This document shows, piece by piece, positions 35,703 to 45,971 of a stretch of 64,000 nucleotides of DNA (the stretch's first letter is position 1; the number at the start of each line of letters is the position of its first letter). Source of the DNA: Rosellinia necatrix (Eukaryota; Ascomycota; Sordariomycetes; Xylariales; Xylariaceae). The stretch spans positions 558,001-622,000 of the forward strand of contig JAGYVD010000004.1 of the NCBI GenBank assembly GCA_021209875.1, read 5' to 3'. A program made the position numbers and the translations under genes. The notes under the pieces are model-generated. The model did no database searches. It saw nothing but the letters and a program-made list of their open reading frames with translations, and was not told the DNA's origin.

Positions 35703-37728
35703 CTAGACTAGTATTATATCTCTAACACCCAGTTTCCCATCTTCCGGCCACAGCTCACCCTCCATCACCCCGTAAAAATAAGCTGGCGCCACAACTCGGT
35801 AACGAGATTGGCCGACACCAACTTCTCTGAGTAGGAAAGGGAGGTGTGAGCCGGCTAGAAGTGCTACTTGGTCGTTTTCCCTGCTATTAAAGTACGCCCG
35901 GCCAATATGGCCGGTATCAAGAAAGACAAAGGCCCAATTTGCCAACCGTAGGCAGGTATCGTGAAATACCGCGGCCGCTACAAGACGGCGTGAAACGTTG
36001 CTGCCGGGCAAGGCTTCAACCCGGTCTCTATCCAAAACCCGCTCGATGACCTCGAAACAATCGGGTTCTCTCGCAGCGCCCGAAACATCGAATCCCGCCG
36101 CCCCCTTTAAGTCCGCGGCCGACGTAAACTGACAGCTAGGGTAATGAAAAACATCGAGCCACTGAATGAAAGCGGAATTTATAGCTGACATGTGTTCTCC
36201 ATCGCCAGCATCTTTGTGAAAGGTTGCGTCTCTTAATAGCGCCTGTCCCACGTCTACGTGACCTTGAGGCCGATTGGAGGGGATATTTCGGCGAATTTCC
36301 TGTACACAAGTATAACAGGCCCGAGTGAAGTCGGATATGCGAGCTTCTGTTCGGTCAGGCTCTAACGGCTCTGACGCCGAAGGGGAAACAATAACGCGAC
36401 AAACCTTTCCAATAATGATGGCCTTGACTTCAAGTTGGTTTGGGGGGTATAGGCTGGGAATAATGGAGATAGCATTTTTGCTGGTTTTAAAATCACTGGA
36501 CATGAGATAACTGTATCCCGAAAAGTCAAATTTTGATGATTCGGGATGATGCGGATGACCGGTTGCCCAGTTCGGGGTCCATGATGGCAACCCGTCATGA
36601 TACCCAAGGGGTCTGATGCCAAGACATAGTATGCCGAGGTTACGGCGTCCCCTTTTAATGACGGCCTTTATTAGGTCCCCATATATCTCTGAAATAGGCG
36701 TTCCATACTTGGGGACTTTGAGATCGAGTCCGACCTTCGTGAGGATTGAGTATAGGCCGTACACTTTATCCTCGGGTAGGGATGAATTTAAGTGACCTAT
36801 TGTCATAAGCCAGATATTCACAATTCCCCAAACCATCCTGGGCAACTCTCCACCGACAAAGGACACAGGGTGTAGAAGCAGGGCCCTAGCAGACTCCCTG
36901 AGAACGAAGTTGTAATAGGGTAGCATGTGCGGCATTGTGTCAGTGATGTACCCCACGGCGATATATAAGATATGCCAGCGGATCTGCATCTTCCCACAGA
37001 GAACGATGCAGTCGCGAGCAGATGCGGTTTCTTGCACGGTCCATACTCGGTAGAACCACGGATTCCCAAGAATCGTCTGCATGGCCTGTCGTTTCTTTTC
37101 GAATAGTTTGGTGGGCAGTTTGCCTGGACCTACGACGGGGTCAGCTGGCGCACGTGTGGTGTAATTAGGGAGAGCAGATGATACGGTAGAGATAACGAAC
37201 GAGCTTATGAATGGTGGCCCTCTCGGTAATAGAAATGGACTCGGTGTGGTGATAACCTAGCCATCCAATAACTCGAAGCTGGTTGAACGCCCAGCGCGTA
37301 GACTCGTCGCCGGTGCCAAGCCAAACCACAACCCTCCGCGCCTCCTTATAGATTTCCCCCATCATCAGCACCTGGCTATTCCGCTCCTTCACACTAACAT
37401 CATCGTTTCTCTGGTCAATGCATATCGAGTCGATCCAGAGTGTTCGCTGCGTGGAGCGGCGTCGCAGGCGACGCAGCGCATCGTGGCAGTTCGGGGTCAC
37501 CAGAAGCACCTTGCCATTGCAGTAGATGGGAATAGTGCCTGTTGGCGAGCCCCAGACGTATGATAAGGCCTCATATGAGTGCTCACCCCGGTTTTGGGCA
37601 TTGAGATCAGCCGCTGCGATTTTGCAGTGTATTTCGGCGCTGGAGCTAGTCGAGGGTGCTAATGAGACGAGTCTGAACCATTGTGCCGACGGCAATTGCT
37701 CGTGGAGATATGGCTGCGCGGCGGCCAT
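35703..37728 (-). CDS. Heterokaryon incompatibility (HET) domain protein
   Basis: Two exons (37185-37728, 35703-37129) flank a 55-bp intron (37130-37184; GTATCA...CGTAG) and encode 656 aa. The HET domain has its classic motifs: YEALSYVWG (52-60), LWIDSICIDQRN (97-108) and MMGEIYKEARRVVVWLG. The spliced junction LYRPGKLPTKLFEKK leads into NPWFYRVWTVQE and LPEDKVYGLYSIL, both typical of HET proteins. The C-terminal third is variable and unassigned. HET-domain proteins can trigger cell death after fusion of genetically different hyphae. Whether this one is an active allorecognition gene cannot be told from sequence. Confidence 0.93.
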
Positions 37729-38256
37729 GATGGAAATTGGAGCAGAGCGTGCCCTGCTAGCAATAGCTTGCTATCGGCGCTCAAATAAATAAATATATGT
37801 GGAGGGGAAAACGGAACCGTCAATCCTATGGCAATTATGTCGGTATATACATACTCCGCGAAAATACCCTAGTTAACTAGTTATCTATTATACAGGATTT
37901 CAGCTTGTGTCGAGGGCCCGAGGGACGTTTATACGCCAAGAACGCCGCATCTTACACGCCCCGTTGGCTGAAGCCTGCCGCCCTGTCACTGTAGAAGGCC
38001 ATGCATGTGCTACAATAGAACGATGGATGCGGGGAGACCCTGGAAGTAGTTTCAAGCAAGCTCACACTATTTACACGTATGAAGCGGACCTGTAACGTAA
38101 TCAATCAGCAAGTCCAGAAGTTAACAAGCTAAATTAACCAATCTAGCTCCAAGGTTATCCCCTGTTTACCATCATGGGGTAGATATTTGTGCTGTGTAGG
38201 AGGGTCTCTAAGCGGTCCAAGCCAGAAATGAGCGACATGAATAAATAGCGCCAAAA
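37729..38256. other. Intergenic upstream of the HET gene
   Basis: 528 bp. No gene or repeat was recognised. It may include the promoter of the HET gene on its left side and decayed 5' sequence of the ThuA-like relic on its right. Confidence 0.5.
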
Positions 38257-38545
38257 ATGAATCCGCGGGAGAAATTTCGTGTCTTCGTCTTCAGCAAGAC
38301 CGTCGCATATCGACATGACTCCATCCCGGCAGGCATCGAGGCTCTCAGACAGCTCGGCGCCTAACTTCGCGGGCCACCCGGCGCCGCAGCGGGGCGCCGT
38401 GGCGGTCGAGGGTAGGGGCCACGACCACCCCCCCTCGCCTGGTGCCGCGAGTTCGACGGCGGCCGGTCCTTCTACGCCGCCCTGGGGCATTTCGATGCCG
38501 CCTTCCGGGACCGCGCTTTTATGACGCACGGCACGCTCGCCCCGC
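38257..38545 (+). pseudogene. Decayed ThuA-like (trehalose utilisation domain) gene
   Basis: Three fragments in three frames read like a ThuA-domain protein. 38257-38364 encodes FRVFVFSKTVAYRHDSIPAG...ALRQLGA, ending in a stop. 38363-38437 encodes FAGHPAPQRGAVAVEG and GHDHP. 38449-38530 encodes GGRSFYAALGHFDAAFRD. In intact ThuA-like proteins these motifs are the N-terminal strand/glycine segment, the middle HP...HP segment and the C-terminal YTALGH segment, separated by far more sequence. Large internal deletions are therefore inferred. Base composition is GC-rich, so decay seems to be by deletion rather than RIP. The assignment rests on motif recognition only. Confidence 0.6.
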
Positions 38546-38590
38546 CGGTAACAGATTGGGTTGGGTTGGGTTGGGTTGAGGGGGACAGTA

Positions 38591-40492
38591 TTAGATTGCT
38601 ATATTTACAAGGTTTTTCCATTCAAATGCCTTCTCCCACGCCGCCGCGACTCTGAGACAATCGACATCCCGATATTTGCGACCGATGATTTGCATGCCCA
38701 CTGGCAACGTCACGTTCGGGTCCTCGGCGGCGGGAGAAAACCCGACCGGTATGGAAATGGCTGGGTGCCCAGTACCTGGCATGGTCGCGTTAGCTGACCA
38801 ACTTACATACATCATGACAAGAAGTTCCATTTCTTACTGTTTAAGGGGCACGTATTGGCCAAAACGCCGGTGGTCAAGCCCATGAACTTCAGCGGCCCTT
38901 CGCTATAGCCGGCTGCCGGCAGTCGGGTCGGCAGGTTGGGCGTAGTGGGTGTTATGAGGACATCAACCTCCTTTAATGCTGAATCATACGCGTCCTATCT
39001 CGAGATCAGTGTTTGGTGAAGGGGGGAAAAGGGGGGTTCACATATGTACGAACGCTGGCAGCCTTCAATAAATTCATGCATCGGGAATACAGTTTGGGGC
39101 CGTACCGCTCCTGGGCCCAGAGGTACGCGAGATACATGTACGAGGCCCCGGGGCCAAGCGCCTCGAATTGCGCCTGCGTGAGCTTTTCGCCGACCAGGGC
39201 GCATCGGTCCGGCATGTATAGCTCCTTCCGCCCGCTCTTGTCCCCGAGCAGGGCGTCCCGAGGGCTCGACGCGGGGACCGCACACATCCACGCCACCATG
39301 GCGTCCAGGTGTTTCGGCACCGACACGGAGGAGACGGCGGCTCCCAGCTCGCCCAACCTCATCGCCGCGGATCGAACGGATTCCGAAACGCGCTCGTCGT
39401 GGCCGGGGATCTGGAACCCTTCCGACAGGATGCCGACCCTCACCCCGCCGAGCATGGCGTCCCTGGGCAGCCTGGTGACGGCGTCCACGTCGCGGACGAA
39501 AGCCGACGGGTAGTCCCCCAGCTCGATTGGCGGCTGTCTGTCGTCCCACCCGTCCGGTCCGGCGATGACGTCGAGGAGAAGCGCGCACTCTCGGACGGTC
39601 CGCGCCATCGGGCCGGCGTGGTCGATCGTGGCGTCCAGGCTGATTATGCCCGTGTAGGGGACCAGCCCCCACGTCGGCTTGTGCCCGACGACACCGCAGG
39701 CGGCGGCGGGGACGCGGACGCTGCCGCCCTGGTCGCAGCCGAGGGCCAGATCAACGGAGCCCGTGGCCACGAGCCGCGCGCAGCCGCTGCTCGAGCCGCC
39801 GGCGCTGTATCCGAGGGCGTGAGGGTTGTGTACCGGCCCGGTAACCGACGTGCACGAGATCCCCTCCATGCACGCGTTCTCGCAGGCTGCTCCGCGGTCA
39901 GTCATGGGGATTTGCTCAATCGCAATCGTGATCGCGACGGGGCGATGTCAGGGGGAAGGGGTCTGACCGGCCTTCCCCGTTATTATGGCGCCGGCGTCCA
40001 TCACACGGGTGACGATGGTCGCGTCGACCGCGGGTGTCCATTCGACCATCGCCGTGCCGTTGGTGCACCTCACGCCTGCCAGGGCAATGTTGTCTTTGAC
40101 GGCCACCGTCCGGCCCTCCAACAGGTTGCTCGTGGGGGCAATACATTTCGCTGTCACCTTCGCACCCCCTAAGTTAGTGCCGATGAACGGGTGGCTTCGG
40201 TTGTATTTAGACAGGGGGGACGTTAAAAACTGTGTACCTTGGTCGCCCAAGCGCCAAACTCGGTATCTTGGGGGACGTGAATGTCCGTCCGAGGATACTT
40301 CGCCAAGTCCGGTCTTGGCTGCACCGGTCCGTCGTCGGCCAGGGAGCCCACGGCAGCCTCGAAGCTGCTGAGCAAGGTGCTGTAATCCTGGATGAGCGAT
40401 TCGTCCAGCTCGAGCCCGGCCTTCTTCAGCACCGGTTTGAGGGCCTCCCCCGTGACCTGCACGACGCCTGATTCAAGCTGGATGAGGGACAT
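38591..40492 (-). CDS. Amidase signature family amidase
   Basis: Five exons (40238-40492, 39968-40157, 39054-39886, 38838-38994, 38591-38775) encode 539 aa. Introns are 40158-40237, 39887-39967, 38995-39053 (GTTCGT donor) and 38776-38837. Frame and family continuity support every junction. The catalytic Ser-cisSer-Lys triad is visible: Lys106 in VAVKDN, Ser180 in YSAGGSSSG and nucleophile Ser204 in CDQGGSVRVPAA, 24 residues apart as in FAAH. Further family blocks are GPVHNPHALGYSAGG, DVLITPTTPNLP, TGHPAISIPVGF and LPVGMQIIGRKY. Members hydrolyse carboxamides and the substrate is not predictable. The start was taken at MSLIQLESG because no ATG precedes it in frame. Confidence 0.94.
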
Positions 40493-41240
40493 TCTGTGGA
40501 TATGCTTCGGGCTTGTCTGCAAATGATATTATCGCGTTTTCGATCAGATGTTAATCTTATATAGACCTCTGGGAACTGCGGGGGGGCGCCGGTGTATATT
40601 CAAACCCTCTCCCTCTCCCCGCCTACACGCATAGTGCATCACCGGCCTACATTGAGGGGCAATGATAGTTGCAGATCAAAGCCATAACCCCACTATTCTG
40701 AAATCATTGGAGGTGATGAAACCTTGGTTACTGTACACTAGCCGAGGCTTATCTAACCTAAGTAGGTAGGTCACGGTCTTGTACATACACTGTATCGTTA
40801 GAACTTGCATCTTACTATGTACGTAAGTATTATGTCTCGAATAAAGGAGTTTAAAGGCGTGTAGGCACATGGCTGTTGGGCTGCGATATGATATTCGGTC
40901 GAGAGATTACGTGTGTAGCCAATAGCAGCTCAATGTGTAGCCTCCTAAACCCTGCCGTCTCCAGTCTGCTATGGACTGTTCGAGTTCCATCCGTTTGGGC
41001 CTCGATTCACAATATTTAGTTCGATAAATACTCGGCTACATGGTATATGATGAGTCGATAAAGAATTTAATAACTGTTGTTTATTCCCCTCGGCCCTAGT
41101 ACTAGTTACACTATGCCGCCGTGGGCTAGCATATAACCCCGTTCTAAGTATTTAACACTGCTTGTGTTAAATAGTTCACATAGGAGTCCTCCCAAGACCG
41201 AACTGTTCGGTATCCGAAGATGTGAGTTATTGGGATCACG

Positions 41241-41430
41241 GAGGGAGTAGATAGGCTTGTTCTGGGCCGTAGGGGGGGTATTGGTGGTTGTATTTAGGGC
41301 TCAATAGGGTTAACAATCGATCCTTGAGCCCTTCAAGACCCAAGGGGACCTTGAGGGTCCTTATATACACCCATTTCTAGTACTAGAAATGCCCTAGGTG
41401 TTGGGTAGTAGCTAGCAGTGTCATTGTTGG
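41241..41430 (+). repeat. Dispersed LTR-like repeat (module 1)
   Basis: Second copy of the element at 31669-31784, with an extra 40-60 bases of CCCTTCAAGACCC/GGACCTTGAGGGTCC-type sequence in its middle. It ends near AGCAGTGTCATTGTTGG. Confidence 0.5.
41373..41390. repeat. 18-bp perfect palindrome
   Basis: ATTTCTAGTACTAGAAAT is self-complementary throughout. The matching place at about 31734-31745 is TCCAGTACTGGA, which is also palindromic. Confidence 0.9.
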
Positions 41431-41796
41431 ACCTGACCGAAAATTGGGACCTTCATGTCACTTTTTATGTGATCACTTTTTAGGATCATATTGCAATCTT
41501 CGCCTTACCTAAAAATGATCTCATATGAACGTTTAGTACTAGAAAATATTTCGGATTACAGCGACTGACATTTTCGCTGTCTTCAGGGTGTGTTATTCTC
41601 TTACACCGTTGGAGAGAGCATGGAGTCCGAGGAGTGCTATAATAATAGTCCAAGACATCTCGCTATATAAAAGAGGAGCAATTGATACTCCGCCATGTAA
41701 GACGTCTTTCTTATTTCCCAAAGCGATCGTTGTTATAATCCCGGAGAATTTCTTGTTAATCTATTAATCATCGTGGCACTTCCGTCGGAGCATAAC

Positions 41797-41848
41797 GAGA
41801 GAAGCTCTCTCTCTTGGGTTGTTGTTAGCTATTCCGGCTTATATGTAT
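41797..41848 (+). repeat. Dispersed repeat fragment (module 2), copy 2
   Basis: The hairpin GAGAGAAGCTCTCTC is followed by TTAGCTATTCCGGCTTATAT, aligned with 26970-27020. Both copies keep the hairpin although its sequence differs. Confidence 0.45.
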
Positions 41849-43286
41849 GATAATTATTGGCCCCCGTCCGGCTGACACCCAGAGCCTGGGGCTTAATCTT
41901 GTGACACGACGGTTATAGTGCCGGGTTAAACAATCCGCTGAGGCCCACCGTAAAGCACACCATATAGAAATGCTGTCAGCAGTTAATGAATTAGCTATTG
42001 TTCACCAAACATGTGCTCCATCTATTCAATTATAATTATTCTCTAAATTCCTGCTACCGAAATCAACCCCAGTAAAGTGGTCCACCTATCACTAAGCACG
42101 AGACAATAGTGCATGGGGTTTAGTGTTGGATATCAGTCATGCAGGCTAAATCAAATTAAGTAGGGAAAAGTCCGCAACGTGAATTGTGCTACATCATGTT
42201 TTAAATACGCCTCATATTTTGCTTCCAGGTAGTATTACAGCACTTATATTCTACGTTAGAATATCCAACGGCATGTTCGCCGATAAGGAGTCGTGATTTT
42301 GGCGAGGGCTACTAAGCATCAGTGCAATTTTAGTGAGACATGGATTTTGTCCCGACACCGGGCGAACAATTATCAACAAAGGAGTCCTACCTAGTGAGTT
42401 CTCTTCGCCTTTGGCAGTTCGTATGTAACCGTCGAGCAAACGTCACATAATCCACTCAGCGGCCGGTACATATACTATGGCTTGTGTTTGAGGCGGAGTA
42501 TGGCGAAGCTTGGTGTGTTCGAGTTACGTTCGGGTGCATGGCCCGAGACCGATGCCGAGAAGCATTGTAATGGTGTTGCTAAACTCCGTGCCGATCCGGA
42601 AACCCGCCTTGAAGGCATGGATTTTTAATGAGGATTGTTAATAATACACATCACCTATTCACAGTAGTGGCGTTGATGTAGGAGACGGTCCGACGTCATG
42701 CCTGACCCCATATGCTAGATAATAGCTCGCATGTAGGTCATCCGATAATTGATTCGATATAATCAACGTGCAATGAATGACCCACGACTACTGCCCAAAC
42801 GGACATATCGTGCCGGACTTAGGGTAACCTTTTCCAGGGTCTTTGCTGTGGATGCATGTCGCGTTCGGATGAGTCTCGGGTATATTGCTAACAGGCCAAA
42901 TAACCACTTCTCAGGAAGAGCGTAGCACCCGCGCGTCATCATGCCCACACTTAGCCGTACTCACGCTAATGCAACTGGATTACTCTGCATTAGCTTGGGG
43001 ACCACAGACGAATAGTGCTTCTCTAACCCAATCTAAAAGCGCTTTACCACATTTGTGTGGCATCCGGACTTAGTATTGTCTAATCCCGTCATTTGCGCTG
43101 GTGTCATCCACTGTCTAACTTAGTGAATACTTCTGTTCTATAGTATTGGACGAGTAGGAGACACTCTCGCTAGTTATGCGGTGAGGAACAGGCCTCGTTC
43201 AACCGGGTTGGCGACAGTCACCTTACTGGCTGCCGAATACGTAATGGGATCAGGGGTATTGTTTTCCCCCTGACCCATAAACTGTG

Positions 43287-43295
43287 TATATATAA
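43287..43295 (+). promoter_or_regulatory. TATA box of the aldo-keto reductase gene
   Basis: TATATATAA lies about 100 bp upstream of the start codon, a good distance for a fungal core promoter. Confidence 0.5.
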
Positions 43296-43392
43296 GCCAC
43301 GGCCGCTGTGCTCAAAGGAAGTCAAGCAATTCGAACTCTACACTTGACAACTATCATAAAAGCCCAATTCATTACTCACACACTTCGACATA

Positions 43393-44671
43393 ATGGCACG
43401 TACATTCCAACTTGGAGACGTCCAGGTCCCTTCTCCTGGATTCGGGGCTATGGGTTTGAGTTTCGGACTTGGTAGCAATCTTAGCCTCGAAGAAGCTGAA
43501 CCAGTCCTATTAAAGGCCATTGAGCTAGGCTGCACCTTTTGGGATACGGCGGTAAGTCAAACGCTACGTGGGTTTTCCAAGACGTGAAGACTAACAGGTG
43601 TGCGTAGGTTGTGTACCAGGCAGGTGTCAATGAGCAGCTTCTAGGAGAGTTCATCAGGAAGCATAATGTGCGCGACAAGGTTTTTGTAAGTCGCCGGTCC
43701 CAAAGTCTCAAAAGACGACTCTGACAAATGGCTTTTACATTAGATTGCCTCAAAGTGTGGATTCGACGTCTTTAGTGGTAACCGCTCTGTCACAAATTCA
43801 CCAGCCCACATCGAAGAGTATATCGAGGGAACCATCAAACGACTAGGCTTTGCGCCCGATTTGTACTACCTCCACCGAATTGACCCCAGTATGTCAGCTA
43901 TTTCTTGTTATTATTGAGACGTTTCACCGTAGACTAATTGTGACGGAACAGACACGCCGCTAGAGGAGTCTATCCCAGCTCTTGATAAACTTCGAAAAAC
44001 TGGCAAGACTAAGTATATCGGACTCTCCGAATGCTCGGCCGCGACATTGCGTCGAGCAAACTCGAGTCAGTACTCTCCACCAGGTCAAGAGATCACCCCA
44101 CTAAGAGTGTTTATAGTTGCCAAGATAGATGCTGTGCAAGCCGAGTATTCCGCCTTTGAAACGTTGCACGAGACGGATAACCTAATTGAAACGGCTCGAG
44201 AACTCGGGGTAGCGTATGTAGCATACAGCCCATTAGGGCACGGGTGGCTCGTCGATGACTTCGCATATAAAAGTCCCAATGACTTCGCCCCGGATGATTT
44301 CCGTCGACTGGGTAAGCTCGCCCTAATTGCTGGATCCCCCATCACATAGATACATGCTCACATGCTCGCGCTCAGTGCCCAAGTTCCAGGGTGAGAACTT
44401 CTATAAGAACCGAGCGATTGTCGACGAGTTCAAGAAGCTGGCGTCCCGAAAAGGATGCACAACGCCGCAGGTTGCACTGGCTTGGGTTGCTGCGCAGGGG
44501 ATGATTGCGATTCCAGGCACGACCAAGGCGCACAGGCTGGAGGAGAATTGGGCTTCAAGGAATATCGAGCTGACGGAGGACGAACTGAAGGAAATAAGGG
44601 CCGTCATTGATGCGGCTAAGCCGCATGGCAATCGCTATGCCCCAGCACAGCAGGCTTTGGTAGGGCATTGA
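43393..44671 (+). CDS. Aldo-keto reductase
   Basis: Six exons (43393-43551, 43608-43685, 43744-43888, 43952-44065, 44117-44311, 44376-44671) encode 328 aa. The five introns are 51-64 bp. All junctions keep frame and family sequence. The catalytic tetrad is visible: Asp51 and Tyr56 (WDTAVVY), Lys83 (ASKCGF) and His123 (YYLHRIDP). Later motifs are [33 protein letters not shown] and the NADPH-binding [13 protein letters not shown]. The family reduces aldehydes and ketones with NADPH in the cytosol. The closest general type is the YakC/pyridoxal-reductase-like group, and the substrate is unknown. The reading frame is intact, although it lies between repeat-rich regions. Confidence 0.95.
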
Positions 44672-45971
44672 GAGGCAAATATAGTGGATTACGGCTTAGA
44701 AAGTGCAGTTGACAAGAGTGATATAAATAACAAGATACATTGCAACGAAAAGGTTGCGCCGTTGTCAATCAATAAGACGTTCATGCGTTGTCTAGTCACA
44801 AGTTAAGAGGTCACAGTTAACTATAACTTGATGATGGTCCCCTGTTAGCTGGGGATCCAGGTAGCTAGGGCCGCCTGGGGCTACCCGGCTGCAGATCACC
44901 GGCCGCCTATGGTCACCCACTAGGCCGATGAAAATACTTACGGCTGAACTGACCCTCCAAATGCCCCTTTGGCCCCCCTTTCACTATATAGGTTATCATC
45001 TAAGTATTGATTTTGCTTCTTTGTGCATCTTTTTTGGTCTTCTTTTAAACGTGTTAGTCACTTACAAGTCTCAACAGCCCTCGGCAAAATTATAGCCACA
45101 TTGTGATCGGCTTACAATATCGGAAGCTTCACGAGTCGCGAGTTTTCACCCCGGCAAAGAAACATGGACCTAACCGCCGCTGCTGACCCCCCGGGGTGCG
45201 CGAGCGACGGCTCGCTCGACGAGGACGCCCGGGACCCGGTGGGGCCTGGGAGGTCCCGCGAGGGGGGTTCTTGCGCAGGTTGGGGTTCGCCCGTCGCGTC
45301 GTTGCCCGGGATTTGCTGGGCGGCGACGAACTAGTGGCGCGCGGGGAGGGGCTTTGGGTGTATTGTCTGTCCTTCGGCGGGCATCGCGAGTCGATGATTG
45401 GAGTTCGCCCGCTGCCGATAGTCAGGTCATGTGGGACTCGCTCGCTTCAGTATATATTATGCATGAGCGAACTTGATGCGTGACTCTCATTTGGACTCCT
45501 CCGTAGCATCCCTCTCCTTGCTCCTTGCAATATCTGGACACTGTTATCTCGGTGCGGCGGTGCTCCGATCTCACAATATGGATCCGTCTGGGTAAATAAA
45601 CGGGGGGGAAAGTGACCAGATCATCGAGTTCGCAGGATAATTGGATCTTCGGGGGCCTTGCATTCAACTATCTTGTAAATAATTTATCAAATATTTCTGT
45701 CCTAAACCTCTACTTACAGGTAGTTGACGCTTCCGGTCAACACGGGGGGGAATGCGGGAAGAGGGATTAGTGAAGTGGGTCGACTATAATGTGGAGCAAG
45801 CCTCCTATTCCTCTTGGCTTACCCGGGACTTTCTTGTGCAATCTGGGCGGTGTCGAGTGGTTACCTATTACGTTGGACTATGTCAATTACCTAGATCTCG
45901 ATTTATCATGTTGTATGTGCCTGTATGCTTTGATGCGTTTAAATGCTTCTCACCCGTAACTTCGAGTTGAG
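44672..45971. other. Intergenic with a truncated GC-rich island
   Basis: 1.3 kb. A GC-rich island at 45160-45420 stands out and is described separately. The remainder is AT-leaning and shows no gene. Confidence 0.5.
45164..45420 (+). pseudogene. GC-rich coding relic, possibly a DNA-3-methyladenine glycosylase fragment
   Basis: An ATG at 45164 opens a 56-codon frame beginning MDLTAAADPPG. Past the G6 run near 45262 another frame reads FLRRLGFARRVVARDLLGG, which resembles the ARDLLG segment at the start of methylpurine-DNA glycosylases. Nothing of the catalytic core follows. The island is sharply more GC-rich than its flanks. The family link is weak and rests on one short motif. Confidence 0.25.

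Larger units (their letters stand above)
40493..43392. other. Gene-poor region with LTR-like remnants
   Basis: 2.9 kb. It contains the module 1 repeat (41241-41430), an 18-bp palindrome (41373-41390), sequence resembling a solo LTR to about 41770 with a CTATATAAAAGAG box near 41663, and module 2 (41797-41848). A short GC-rich, coding-like piece occurs at about 42490-42628. The TATA of the aldo-keto reductase is at 43287-43295. No complete gene. Confidence 0.5.

Noticed and set aside
39309..40172. 287-codon plus-strand frame
   Set aside because: Antisense to amidase exons 2-3 and rich in Arg/Gly as expected for a shadow.
41424..41775. Complete solo LTR with TG...CA ends
   Set aside because: A TATA-like box and TGTTGG start are visible, but no matching target-site duplication or clear CA end was found, so only repeat modules are annotated.
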